Source of the DNA: Agrypnia vestita
Lineage: Eukaryota > Arthropoda > Insecta > Trichoptera > Phryganeidae
Assembly: GCA_016648135.1 (NCBI GenBank)
Contig: JADDOH010002070.1
Span: forward strand, 124,001-188,000
Direction of reading: 5' to 3'
DNA: 64,000 nucleotides
The position numbers were made by a program, and so were the translations under genes. Positions 28,101 through 33,891 of this stretch are shown in pieces (positions within the stretch are counted from its first letter, which is position 1; each line of letters begins with the position of its first letter). The notes below the pieces were generated by a model. The model made no database searches and was not told the DNA's origin. It worked only from the letters and a program-made list of their open reading frames with translations.

Positions 28101-28653
28101 CCTAAAATCAAAAATTGTGGTTTCTAAACACCTTCATTTGTGAAAGAACTGGAATGTACGAATGTAGGAGCGAAAATGTACGATTTGATTGTAAGAAGTT
28201 TACTGCATGGAGATGATGCAGTATTAGAAAAAAATATGTAAATAAATTTTCTTAATTTTAGCTAATTTGGTCTTTCCAGTTTAGGTTCTTGTTTATTATA
28301 ATTTCTAAGTATTTAATTTTATTTGATATTTTTTATTAGAAGTTATTTTAATCATCAATTGTGGCAATATCTGTGGGTACAACTCAGGTAGCAGCTATGG
28401 AGTCAGTCTTTCTTTCACGCCATAGGTCGATCAACTTCAATTCGCCAATAGTAAAAAATAACATAAAGCTTTAAGTTGTGAAAAAAGGGAATCAAATCGG
28501 AAAAAATGTATACGTTTACTCACAAGCGGGTTTTTCCGACGAATCCCTAGATGAAACTACTTCATAAAGACTGACATCAGTGCCCCAGGTAACAAATTTA
28601 TCGGGGTGCACTGGTGACCAGAGCACCTCCAGTTTGATTCCAGTGCTCATCAT
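1070..28653 (-). CDS. Mios: Mios (missing oocyte), GATOR2 complex subunit, 16 coding exons
   Basis: WD40 and zinc-finger protein of GATOR2, which relieves GATOR1 inhibition of TORC1 at the lysosome when amino acids are present (known for the family). Exons, in transcript order: 28524-28653, 27904-28101, 24923-25063, 23832-24029, 22528-22723, 21230-21462, 19070-19251, 16100-16193, 12965-13112, 11401-11584, 8283-8459, 5819-5957, 3852-3990, 3503-3713, 2322-2590, 1070-1166. They sum to 2736 nt, a closed frame of 911 codons plus stop, close to the roughly 875 residues of vertebrate MIOS. The N-terminal part (to about residue 430) is a WD-type propeller ([37 protein letters not shown]). The middle is helical ([23 protein letters not shown]). 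The C-terminus has Cys/His pairs ([46 protein letters not shown]). Two ATGs three bases apart open the frame; the first was taken. All introns are GT-AG except one inferred GC-AG. Confidence 0.93.
1321..1428. repeat. Half copy of a palindromic MITE
   Basis: Begins GACCTCTTTCATTTC and ends in the central AACACCAAC motif. It matches one arm and the centre of the complete palindromic copy at 6318-6495. The second arm is missing. Confidence 0.6.
1450..1699. repeat. Right half of a CAGGGTGTCTC-ended MITE
   Basis: Contains the family motif ATGCAAACTTTGATAT and ends GAGACACCCTGTAG. The same arm is seen in full copies at 46134-46619 and 57060-57512. The left half is not recognisable here. Confidence 0.5.
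2322..2590 (-). CDS. Mios: Mios coding exon 15, zinc ligands with proline-rich insert
   Basis: Encodes [20 protein letters not shown] at its start and [20 protein letters not shown] at its end, as in MIOS. Between them lies a Gly/Pro-rich segment with runs of five and six prolines that is GC-rich on the DNA level. Acceptor TTCCCAG, donor TTTAG|GTAAAG. Confidence 0.94.
2690..3062. repeat. Dispersed repeat copy (family shared with 21822-22092)
   Basis: Holds the motifs ATTCAATCGAGCTGAAACTT, GTAGACGCGAAACC and TTGGTTTTTATGGGTTACTT. The same motifs occur in reverse orientation at 21822-22092. No coding potential seen. The class was not determined. Confidence 0.5.
3503..3713 (-). CDS. Mios: Mios coding exon 14, start of zinc-binding C-terminus
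   Basis: Encodes [20 protein letters not shown] and [15 protein letters not shown], the first C-x2-C pair of the C-terminal zinc-binding region. MIOS has [20 protein letters not shown] and FVSCNFCGKSIS. Donor AAG|GTTTGT, phase 0. Confidence 0.95.
3852..3990 (-). CDS. Mios: Mios coding exon 13
   Basis: Encodes [20 protein letters not shown] through EPQVQEWIN, matching the MIOS segment around DRTGDVQTASY and ERVQYWIEN. Acceptor TTCCAG, donor AACAG|GTTAGG, phase 1 in and 2 out. Confidence 0.92.
4029..4926. mobile_element. pogo-like non-autonomous element, 0.9 kb
   Basis: Starts CAGTAGAACCTCG and ends CGGGATTTTACTG, the inverted ends shared with the pogo-like copies at 20129, 42271 and 61848. 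A TA follows the right end but not the left. The interior (about 4310-4770) is shared with 37350-37820. It contains only a short open frame and no recognisable transposase. Confidence 0.65.
5153..5262. mobile_element. Harbinger-type MITE, 110 bp
   Basis: Inverted ends GGGCCGGTTGTATCAAC and GTTGATAAAACCGGCCC, flanked on both sides by TAA. A 3-bp TAA/TTA duplication is the mark of PIF/Harbinger elements. No coding content. Confidence 0.75.
5819..5957 (-). CDS. Mios: Mios coding exon 12
   Basis: Encodes [20 protein letters not shown] and [11 protein letters not shown]. The donor ACAG|GTATTC (5818) was chosen because it joins exon 13 as [18 protein letters not shown], matching LLTGLTKDGVDLMESYVD of MIOS. 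Reading further would give a tail that matches nothing. Confidence 0.92.
6096..6190. repeat. Degenerate GCCCGAC/CCCGA motif tract
   Basis: Irregularly spaced GCCCGAC, CTGCCCAA and TCCCGAA motifs in an otherwise AT-rich intron. A similar tract lies at 11660-11735. Not assigned to a known class. Confidence 0.35.
6318..6495. mobile_element. Complete palindromic MITE, 178 bp
   Basis: The two arms start GACCTCTTTTCAT and fold around a centre GGTGTTTATATCCGTAAACACC. It is nearly a full-length hairpin. A half copy lies at 1321-1428. Confidence 0.7.
6791..8075 (+). mobile_element. Apparently intact mariner transposon, 1285 bp
   Basis: A perfect 23-bp terminal inverted repeat (starting TTAGGTCCTTACATATG) is flanked on each side by TA, the mariner target duplication. 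The interior carries one uninterrupted transposase frame. The element sits in the Mios intron between exons 11 and 12, antisense to that gene. Perfect ends plus an open frame suggest a recent insertion. Confidence 0.95.
6979..7998 (+). CDS. Mariner transposase, 339 aa
   Basis: Cut-and-paste DNA transposase of the mariner family. The ATG at 6979 gives [19 protein letters not shown]; an upstream in-frame ATG at 6913 would add 22 unrelated residues, so the inner start was chosen. Residues 1-110 form the paired helix-turn-helix DNA-binding region ([20 protein letters not shown]). The linker motif is WVPHEL. Catalytic aspartates are visible in [15 protein letters not shown] and [13 protein letters not shown], with 34 residues between the second and third (D,D34D). 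The length fits the family (about 340-350 aa). No stop or frameshift is seen. Subfamily not assigned. Confidence 0.95.
   Translation: MKNLKYRVIYEYEFHRGTSAAETARRINDVYGDGAAKEKTVRFWFQRFRSGNFDLQNKPRGRPETKVDNEELKAIVEADPSQTTSELAAGCGVSDKTVLIHLKQIGKVKKLERWVPHELSEANQQTRVDCCVALLNRHNNEGILNRIITCDEKWILYDNRKRSSQWLNPAEPAKPCPKRKLTPKKLLVSVWWTSAGVVHYSFLKSGQTITADVYCQQLQTMMEKLAAKQPRLVNRSRPLLLHDNARPHTAQQTATKLEELQLECLRHPPYSPDLAPTDYHFFRNLDNFLQRKKFNSDGAVQTAFKDFIDSRPNGFFSKGIDELPMRWQKCIDSNGTYFD
8283..8459 (-). CDS. Mios: Mios coding exon 11
   Basis: Encodes [20 protein letters not shown] and [24 protein letters not shown] has VVAMALSGYTDEKNSLW and NPYLCVMFAFLTSETGSYDG. Donor TTG|GTAAGT. An acceptor 9 bases downstream (CGCAG before 8450) is an in-frame alternative. 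Confidence 0.92.
9533..11135 (+). mobile_element. 1.6-kb TIR element, left copy of an inverted pair
   Basis: Ends GTTACAGCGAATTTG and CAGATTCACTGTAAC form a diverged terminal inverted repeat of about 30 bp. The flanks read ATATATAT on both sides, which could be an 8-bp duplication or simple sequence. It contains half of a Harbinger-type MITE end (10880-10960) and an internal palindrome around TCCTATTTTAACTCC. No transposase. A nearly identical copy lies inverted at 14083-15660. Confidence 0.8.
11401..11584 (-). CDS. Mios: Mios coding exon 10
   Basis: Encodes [20 protein letters not shown] and [20 protein letters not shown], then [17 protein letters not shown] has ALQLCGW and ERAAAVALFNLDIRRAIQILNEGA here. 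Acceptor GCGCAG, donor AAG|GTATAA, phase 0 out. Confidence 0.92.
11660..11735. repeat. Degenerate GACAGCCGATT/GCCCGAC tract
   Basis: Short tandem pattern TGACAGCCGATTACCCGACA and its near repeat, just upstream of Mios exon 10 on the transcript. It resembles the tract at 6096-6190. Confidence 0.35.
11980..12694. mobile_element. MITE-like element with perfect 40-bp TIRs and internal satellite
   Basis: Arms 11980-12019 and 12655-12694 are exact inverted repeats of 40 bp (starting CATATCGACGGCTCCTACG). Between them are GACGCGACGTAAAAT motifs and a 52-bp tandem array. It lies in the Mios intron between exons 9 and 10. Class not determined. Confidence 0.8.
12276..12510. repeat. 52-bp tandem repeat, about 4.5 units
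   Basis: Units begin GTAAGTGTTACATACGATAA at 12276, 12328, 12380, 12432 and 12486; the last step is 54 because of a two-base insertion. Each unit contains a palindromic TTATCGTA...TACGATAA core. Confidence 0.85.
12965..13112 (-). CDS. Mios: Mios coding exon 9 with probable GC donor
   Basis: Encodes [20 protein letters not shown] through [14 protein letters not shown]. The nearest GT donor (CAG|GTGTCC) gives the wrong phase for exon 10. A GC donor, ACAG|GCAGGT at 12964-12959, gives phase 2 and the join [18 protein letters not shown], which aligns with MIOS (NEERILALQLCGW). The GC donor is an inference from phase. Confidence 0.8.
14083..15660 (-). mobile_element. 1.6-kb TIR element, right copy of an inverted pair
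   Basis: Ends GTTACAGTGAATCTG and AATTCGCTGTAAC, the same as the copy at 9533-11135 but reversed. The two copies match along almost their whole length with small indels. They flank 2.9 kb that includes Mios exons 9 and 10. No transposase frame. Confidence 0.8.
16100..16193 (-). CDS. Mios: Mios coding exon 8
   Basis: Encodes [20 protein letters not shown] and [11 protein letters not shown], aligning with [20 protein letters not shown] of MIOS. Clean acceptor TTTCAG and donor G|GTAAGT. The exon lies just right of a 1.6-kb transposon copy. Confidence 0.9.
16742..17618 (-). mobile_element. PIF/Harbinger element with broken transposase, 877 bp
   Basis: Ends GGGCCGGTCTTATAAACG and CGTTTATAAGACCGGCCC. 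TAA precedes the left end. The right flank is not TAA, probably because another element (17622 on) abuts it. The ends resemble those of the small GGGCCGGTT MITEs in this window, and the minus strand holds transposase remains, which supports the class assignment. Confidence 0.8.
16932..17399 (-). pseudogene. Harbinger (HARBI1-like) transposase remnant
   Basis: One minus-strand frame, read through three TAA stops, gives [45 protein letters not shown] and [20 protein letters not shown]. These match the N-terminal part of PIF/Harbinger transposases (FRLSK...ALRFYATGS...DLVGVSKTT). The catalytic C-terminal part is missing, so this is an internally deleted, inactive copy. Confidence 0.8.
17622..18528. 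mobile_element. Unclassified TIR element with GGGGGGTAAGG ends
   Basis: Begins GGGGGGGTAAGGTTTTTAA and ends TTAACCTTACCCCCCCC. It abuts the Harbinger element on the left and cuts into a retrotransposon tail on the right. A plus-strand frame reads [20 protein letters not shown], possibly transposase debris, but the family was not recognised. Confidence 0.6.
18533..18880 (-). pseudogene. Non-LTR retrotransposon C-terminal remnant (probable)
   Basis: Open minus-strand frame with [40 protein letters not shown] and [20 protein letters not shown]. The motif of a basic segment followed by P-K-L-F/W-N-x-L-P is typical of the tail of LINE-type reverse transcriptase proteins. It ends where the GGGGGGTAAGG element begins, so the 3' part was probably interrupted. 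No catalytic RT motifs are present. Confidence 0.5.
19070..19251 (-). CDS. Mios: Mios coding exon 7
   Basis: Encodes [20 protein letters not shown] and [16 protein letters not shown], matching MSDFTVFERISLAWSP and KMRLRALSRYGLD of MIOS, at the end of the propeller. Acceptor TTTCAG, donor AAG|GTAAGT. Confidence 0.93.
19345..20705. mobile_element. Possible 1.36-kb non-autonomous DNA element
   Basis: Left end GGGCCCTCGCAGACTACAGA and right end (reversed) GATCCCCTGCAGATTACAGA are similar inverted repeats. A pogo-like MITE at 20129-20550 is nested inside. A 128-codon minus-strand open frame at 19691-20077 matches nothing recognised. Confidence 0.45.
20129..20550. mobile_element. pogo-like MITE
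   Basis: Ends AGTAAAACCCCGATAATT and TTAACGAGGTTCTACTG followed by TA, the inverted ends shared with copies at 4029, 42271 and 61848. No transposase. Confidence 0.7.
21230..21462 (-). CDS. Mios: Mios coding exon 6, GC-rich insert
   Basis: Encodes [20 protein letters not shown], a Gly/Pro/Glu-rich stretch ([20 protein letters not shown]) and [20 protein letters not shown]. The last part matches [20 protein letters not shown] of MIOS. The exon is much more GC-rich than its introns. Acceptor TTACAG, donor G|GTCTGT. Confidence 0.92.
21822..22092. repeat. Dispersed repeat copy (inverse of 2690-3062)
   Basis: Contains AAGTAACCCATAAAAACCAA, TCGTGTCTACC and GTTTCAGCTCGATTGGATCA, the reverse complements of motifs in the copy at 2690-3062. 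No coding capacity seen. Confidence 0.5.
22528..22723 (-). CDS. Mios: Mios coding exon 5
   Basis: Encodes [20 protein letters not shown] and [20 protein letters not shown], then ILWCPTR. Vertebrate MIOS has AIWDLRKFEKPVLTL and VAWCPTRTG at the same place. Acceptor CATAG, donor AG|GTAACC, phase 2 out. Confidence 0.95.
23143..23487 (+). pseudogene. Non-LTR retrotransposon ORF2 C-terminal fragment
   Basis: Open frame ending [32 protein letters not shown] and [13 protein letters not shown]. This pattern (a short beta strand, E-V-x-A-R-G/D, then a helix and a final x-x-I-W/Y-L) is typical of the extreme C-terminus of LINE-type polyproteins. No RT motifs lie upstream, so this is a 5'-truncated copy in the Mios intron between exons 4 and 5. 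The following GC-rich 200 bp may be its 3' UTR. Confidence 0.6.
23832..24029 (-). CDS. Mios: Mios coding exon 4
   Basis: Encodes [18 protein letters not shown] through [17 protein letters not shown] and IKIFDLRG, a WD blade. Acceptor ATGCAG and donor G|GTGAAT, phase 1 in and out. Confidence 0.9.
24923..25063 (-). CDS. Mios: Mios coding exon 3
   Basis: Encodes [19 protein letters not shown] and [15 protein letters not shown], matching HARQCNTLAWNPLDSN in vertebrate MIOS. The donor was set at G|GTTTGT (24922-24917), because only this phase joins exon 4 in frame. A GTATTC donor 14 bases further on would break the frame. Confidence 0.85.
25115..25180. repeat. (GAT)n microsatellite
   Basis: Two runs of GATGATGATG separated by GACCCGTCTGATATGACGAT, with GACCCGTCTGA after each run. 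Confidence 0.7.
26403..26440 (+). promoter_or_regulatory. Core promoter-like TATA plus initiator, possible solo LTR
   Basis: TATAAATA at 26403-26410 is followed at the usual distance of about 30 bp by TCATTC (26432-26437), an arthropod-type initiator. A CCAAT-like box in GCGCTGATTGGTCGGC lies about 40 bp upstream and a possible AATAAA near 26968. The local sequence is GC-rich. This layout fits a retrotransposon LTR, but no clear TG...CA ends or duplication were found. It lies antisense inside a Mios intron. Confidence 0.4.
27640..27784. mobile_element. Harbinger-type MITE, 145 bp
   Basis: GGCCCGGTTGTTTTAAG at the left and CTTGAAACAATCGGCCC at the right, with TAA on both flanks. Same family as 29711, 29859, 31607 and 33429. 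It lies in the Mios intron between exons 2 and 3. Confidence 0.8.
27904..28101 (-). CDS. Mios: Mios coding exon 2
   Basis: Acceptor TTTTAG precedes 28101 and donor GTAAGA follows 27904. It encodes [20 protein letters not shown] then [16 protein letters not shown], a WD-repeat blade strongly conserved in MIOS. Phase 1 on both sides. Confidence 0.93.
28524..28653 (-). CDS. Mios: Mios coding exon 1 (start codon)
   Basis: Encodes [20 protein letters not shown] and on to the KPA/C codon, matching the MIOS N-terminus (ILWAPHHVDRF in vertebrates). The donor is T|GTGAGT at 28523-28518, phase 1. A second in-frame ATG at 28650 could equally be the start. Confidence 0.9.
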
Positions 28654-29267
28654 AACCTCAAAGTATTAATGGAAACGATCGAGTGTTTATTGTCACATTA
28701 TCAATGTTACTATGTTTTTTTCCGTTTAAAAAATAAGAATAATTTTCTAACGAAATAAAAAAGTTCAGCAGTTATGTTTTTAATTACTAAAAATGAAACA
28801 CAATTTGACAGATTGAAACATAGATAAAAATTCAGGGTATGAGCATAGAAAAGAGAAATAGGTACAGAATTGGAAATAGGTATGAGGTACGAGGAACGTG
28901 AGGGTCAGAGAAAAGAGATTATCTATGAAAAATACTTTATCCCTCAATGTTACAAAAATCATCACTTTTTAGTCATAAAGAAGACTTTTTTTTTGATGAT
29001 GGCTTGTTGAAGGAGAAAATAAAATAAAAATATGAAGAAGACAAAAGAAAAGCGGGAAAAAGAAAAAATAAGGATTTTTAAGTGTCAAGTGTTCCAAGAT
29101 TTATAAATATATTTGTATATTTATTTTATAACGTTAATTTTTAAATTGCCTGAAAGATGTAAAGTTTTCATTTCCATCAAATTATAAAAATAAAAAAAAA
29201 ACGAGCGAGTCTTGCAGTAGTCGCGTACGATGTGTAACATTTGACATCTCACTTTGTCACTTTGGTA

Positions 29268-29410
29268 CAGTTGCCGGAAAACTTCTTGAAATTTTTTGGC
29301 GTAGTGGGGGAATGCGCAGAAGACAAATTTTGGGTCTCGTTGGTGGAATGGTACATGCGCAAACTTCCCCCCACTACGCCGTAAAATTTCAAGATGTTTG
29401 CCGGCTACTG
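29268..29410. mobile_element. 143-bp MITE, CAGTTGCCGG ends
   Basis: CAGTTGCCGGAAAACTTCTT at the left and the inverse AAGATGTTTGCCGGCTACTG at the right, with TA on both sides. The two arms are near-complementary through GGCGTAGTGGGG. A second copy is at 31142-31284. Confidence 0.8.
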
Positions 29411-29710
29411 TAATAAGCAACATTAACATTATATCCTGAAAAAAAAAGATTCAGGTATTATTTGAAATGATTATTTGTAACGAAGATAATTCATTTTTAT
29501 GAAAATTGTATTTTTTAATGAAAATTGTATTTCATTTATTTAACACAAGAGCAGTGCAATTTTTTTATTGAAGACAGTTATTTTTGTTAAATTTGGGGAG
29601 AGCGTAGATAATAAATAGACTTATGATAGCTAAAATATAAGACGTATACTTATGATTTTAAAGTATTTAAAAAGCGTTGAAAAACTGCATCAATAACATT
29701 ACCACTGTTA

Positions 29711-29855
29711 GGCCAGGTTGTTTCAAGTTCGATCAAAGTAAGCGGTCGATCAAAGCATAGATTTTTACGAAAACGGATCGTTTGATTGGTGGAGAACGTA
29801 AAAATCTATGCTTTAAAAGAACGCTTACTTTAATCCAACTTGAAACAAACGGCTC
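29711..29855 (+). mobile_element. Harbinger-type MITE, first of a head-to-head pair
   Basis: GGCCAGGTTGTTTCAAG to GAAACAAACGGCTC, preceded and followed by TTA. It is inverted relative to the adjacent copy at 29859. Confidence 0.8.
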
Positions 29856-29858
29856 TTA

Positions 29859-30003
29859 GGGCCGGTTGTTTCAAGTTGGATTAAAGTAAGCGTTCTTTTA
29901 AAGCATAGATTTTTACGTTCTCCACCAATCAGACGATCCGTTTTCGTAAAAATCTATGCTTTGGTCGACCGCTTACTTTGATCGAACTTGAAACAACCGG
30001 GCC
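29859..30003 (-). mobile_element. Harbinger-type MITE, second of a head-to-head pair
   Basis: GGGCCGGTTGTTTCAAG to CTTGAAACAACCGGGCC, preceded and followed by TTA. Only the TTA separates it from the first copy, so the two form a palindrome of about 290 bp. Confidence 0.8.
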
Positions 30004-30433
30004 TTAGATGTCGAAAAATTTCGATCTGTGTTCATTTCGAGCTTGAGTTCATCATTTAAAAAATTAAATATATCAATTGAGCAGAGATAGAAATTAACCT
30101 CAAAATTTTTAAAAGCTAATAGCTATATAATTATGAATTAGTAAATATAAGTAAATAAAATGTATGTGCATTTATTTATTATCGAATTAATAGGTACCGT
30201 ATATATCTACATACGCCTTTTTATTAAGATATGTCTTTGGTCAATTATATATTTATATTTATTTTCATAGATGGCGGTAGTGTGCCGCCATGCATATTGT
30301 ATGAAAACTTTGAATTAATATTTAAAATAATCACATAAATTACATATAATTTGAGAATGTAAATCATTAAGGGTAGTTATTGTTTACATTAATGTAAAAA
30401 ATTAAGTATTTATTGGATAGTTTCGAAGATATG

Positions 30434-30570
30434 TCAAGGTTAGAACATTCACACGCTTGACACCAGACGCGAAGCATATATACAAAATCAGAAGAAGAAA
30501 TATATCAAGGTTAAAACATTCACACGCTTGACACCAGACGCGAAGCATATACACAAAATCAGAAGCTCCG
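30434..30570. repeat. 71-bp tandem duplication
   Basis: The block TCAAGGTTAGAACATTCACA through GCTTGACACCAGACGCGAAG occurs at 30434 and again, with few changes, at 30505. Confidence 0.8.
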
Positions 30571-30584
30571 GCTGTTGTAAGTAT

Positions 30585-30744
30585 GGGCGGATCCAGGGGG
30601 GGGGGGTCATGGGGGTCATGCCCCCCCCCCCCTGGGCTGAGTCCAGGACTTAGGTGGACCTGGACTCAGCTCTAAATTATAACTTCTTGTGACTTGACCA
30701 TGACTATGTGACCCCCCCCCCTGGCGCCAAAGCTGGATCCGCCC
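30585..30744. mobile_element. 160-bp MITE, GGGCGGATCCAG ends
   Basis: GGGCGGATCCAGGGGGG at the left and AGCTGGATCCGCCC at the right. Long G and C runs flank an internal palindrome around GAGTCCAGG and CCTGGACTC. Confidence 0.65.
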
Positions 30745-30842
30745 TTGGTTGTAAGTGTGCGTTTTCGCTGTGATGGCTCTTGCTGGACATTGATTTGTTT
30801 ATAAACGATGATTTTTTTCCATCGCGCGCGCTCATTGGTTAA

Positions 30843-31602
30843 CCGGTCGGGTGCCGGAGCGCAGATCTGCGCTCCCTAGACTCCTCTAGAAGAGAGTTTT
30901 AAAGCTATCATTGGTTATATCTCAAGTATTTGAATGAATTAATGAACAAGTTTTATTTGTCATGTAACCTCATTTGCCGCGCAAACCAGACAAAAAAAAC
31001 ATTTCAAATGTCGTCTTCGAACTGCACATTAATTGTGTTATTTATCTTTTAAAAAAGTATTATATTTAAATAAAAAAGTGTTAAAATGAAGAATTTTTAT
31101 ATTCTTTGATATATGTAGAACGAAAATATTGAAATAAAATACAGTTGCCGGCAAACTACTTGAAATTTTTTGGCGTAGTGGGGGAATGCGCTGAAGACAA
31201 ATTTTGGGTCTCGTTGGTGGAATGGTACAAGCGCAAACTTCCCCCCACTACGCCGAAAAATTTCAAGTTCTTTGTCGGCTACTGTACATGCGCAAACTTA
31301 CCCCACTACGCTGAAAAATTTCAAGATAGTTTGCTGGCTACTGTATCTTTAGTGTTATTGCTTCCATGGTTTTATTCGATAAACTTGTGCGTATATTTTT
31401 TCGTTATTTATTTTTATAAACTGAATAAGTAATTATTGTATAAGTAATTATTGAAATATAAGTAATTATTGAAGTCTGTATATTGAGAAACTAGAAACTG
31501 CAACTTCTTAGCGATTATTGTTGATTTTCACTTGAATATAACCATCACAAAAATGTGTCTATAAAACATCAATCTTGCGCGAAATTGCGCGGCACCGACC
31601 GG
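30843..31602. mobile_element. piggyBac-like non-autonomous element (CCGGT ends)
   Basis: Left end TTAA then CCGGTCGGGTGCCGGAGCGC; right end CGGCACCGACCGG. TTAA is seen only at the left; a MITE sits next to the right end. The family is confirmed by a reversed copy at 48623-49265 with the same GAAGACGAC and GCGATTATTGTTG motifs. The MITE at 31142-31343 is nested in it. Confidence 0.65.
31142..31284. mobile_element. 143-bp MITE, CAGTTGCCGG ends, second copy
   Basis: Same arms as 29268-29410, TA on both sides. A further half arm follows directly (31285-31343, ending GGCTACTG), so one arm is tandemly repeated. Confidence 0.8.
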
Positions 31603-31606
31603 CTAT

Positions 31607-31751
31607 GGGCCGGTTGTTTCAAGTTGGATCAAAGTAAGCGTTCTTTTAAAGCATAGATTTTTACGTTCTCCACCAATCAGACGATCCGTTTTCGTAAAAA
31701 TCTATGCTTTAATCGACCGCTTACTTTGATCGAACTTGAAACAACCGGGCC
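31607..31751. mobile_element. Harbinger-type MITE, 145 bp
   Basis: GGGCCGGTTGTTTCAAG to GAAACAACCGGGCC, followed by TAA. It is nearly identical to the copy at 29859-30003. Confidence 0.8.
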
Positions 31752-32289
31752 TAAATGAATTTGCGCCGCATCCGACCAGCTAAATGAAATTGCGCGCGTC
31801 TTATTTCCTGTTACGCATTTTCGTCAATTTTCACGAAATCACTGCCACGGATTGCAGGAAAGCGAGAGGAAAGATGTTATACATCAAAAACAAAATTCAA
31901 GGTATTTCACAATTATTCAAATTATTTATTTATTTATATTCATAAATTATTATGGTACCTTTCAAAAATCGTTATATAAAAACTCCAACCAATTACGATT
32001 CTAACGATTGTAGATGATAATACCACCACCTTGAATCGATTATTTCATTAAAAAATAAATCGATTAACATAAAGAAAATTAATAATATGGCTGAATTGCG
32101 AAAGGGCTAACATTTTTAAAAATTACCATAGACGGAATAATATCGAGCATTTTCTCGTCAGTGATTTTAGAATGATTTTAGTTTATGCTACTATTGATAG
32201 ATGGCGCACGCTCCAAAGAATCCAAAGAATAGAGAATAGAGATATATAGTACGCTTTTGACAGCGAGCTTATGACGGTACTTTGAGTAA

Positions 32290-32430
32290 TCTATTAATCG
32301 GCGAAAGTTATTCTGTTAACTGCGTTCTTTGTGTTGCTCGAAGGTAAAACATTTGTGTAGTTTTGTGTGTTCGGAATATCGATACTTCCCGGCGTTTCCA
32401 TAGGGCTTTGTACAGTTTGAGACCTCGGGG
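32290..32430 (+). promoter_or_regulatory. Possible Ral 5' leader exon and promoter region
   Basis: The Ral start exon is preceded by a splice acceptor, so a non-coding first exon is expected upstream. Two plausible donors occur here, CGAAG|GTAAAA at 32344 and CTCGGG|GTAAGC near 32430, in a stretch lacking repeats. No TATA box. This is inference; RNA evidence is lacking. Confidence 0.25.
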
Positions 32431-33428
32431 TAAGCTTGGTTCATTGACATTATTGTTTACTAGATCGGCAACGCCTTTTCCCATACAGCAATTGTTATAA
32501 GTTATACGCGAACGGTCTAAAAAGCCTAACTACAATAGAGCTAGCAAATACCGTTGGTTTTCACATGAGATTAATTTTTTTCCCACGATGCTTTTTTCTT
32601 GTGACGTGGGCTGTATTGCTTGGGGCACCTGTATATGGTGGTATATTGGCAATTTATGCTTTAGATAATAAGATAAATCGTGATATATTTTTATCCAAAT
32701 ACTGCACGCTCTAACAATCCCACGCGCAAGTCTAGATTGTTTCAAGTAAGTGAACCTGAATTTTTGTTTTAGCCTTATCTTCTATTATCATAAATTAGTT
32801 TATCTGCTTCTGTCACCTGTCATGTAGGTCTTGGACCAACATTTTGTCTTATATGATTACAGTCTCTTATTATTCTTTGTGGGGAAAAGTTTATTTTATA
32901 TTGTTAACATGTTCACCAGTTTTGCTGCATTGAAAATTTCGGAACGACTTTTCATAAATGATGATGTGATTAGTTGAATTGTTTGTTATCACCGATAAAA
33001 CATTCTGACTTATCCCTCTTCACATTTTCATCTGTTGTACTCTATTTCTAAACATATTTATTATTAAAACAATAGAGTAGTTACACTGCTTTCTATGTAC
33101 ATTAATTCATGCTCCAATTAGTTAACTTATTTTATAATGATCAATGTGGAAAACTTAATTACATTTAACAAGCTGAGAACAAATTAGCGCAATGATAAAA
33201 CATTTCTAATTCACCCTTTTTTTGTACATAATGTATGAAAAACAGTAGCATGTTGAGAGTCACATTTTCATCTGACAAATTATGCAATTATTATCAAATT
33301 CCTAAGAATTATGAATTATTACTGAAATTATTGCTTTTGATTTGATTTTTTCCATTTATGTGAATTTAATTTACATTGTTGTGCAGGGTTTTGGCAGTAA
33401 AGTAAACAAACATTCATTTGTTGTCTTA

Positions 33429-33571
33429 GGCCCGGTTGTTTCAAGTTGGATTAGAATAAAAGTTCGTTTAAAGCATAGATTTTTATGGAAACGGATCATC
33501 TGATTGGTGGAGAATGCAAAAATCTATGCTTTAAACGAACTTTTACTTTGATCCAACCTGAAGCAACCGGC
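33429..33571. mobile_element. Harbinger-type MITE, 143 bp
   Basis: GGCCCGGTTGTTTCAAG to CTGAAGCAACCGGC, preceded by TTA. Diverged member of the family at 27640 and 29711. Confidence 0.75.
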
Positions 33572-33891
33572 TACATCGCTACACATTTACACATAGCTTA
33601 TTATTGCTGTTATTATAGCACAATACAGAACGTGTGCATTGTCAACTGTCCATTATATGGCCTGTGTGCGTAACAAGATTTCAGTTGATTTTTAACCAGT
33701 TGCCCGTCCAGGGCAAACATTTAGAATTCGCCCAAGGCCAAAAAATTTTTTCTTCACAATCACGTATATTTTGAAGAAGTATTTGTTTGTGTGAAGTTTA
33801 TAACTGTAGTGGCAATTGTTTTTAGATACTTATTTCCAATGAGATATAGCTTTAATAGATTCATAATAGATTAATACTTGTACGATCGATC

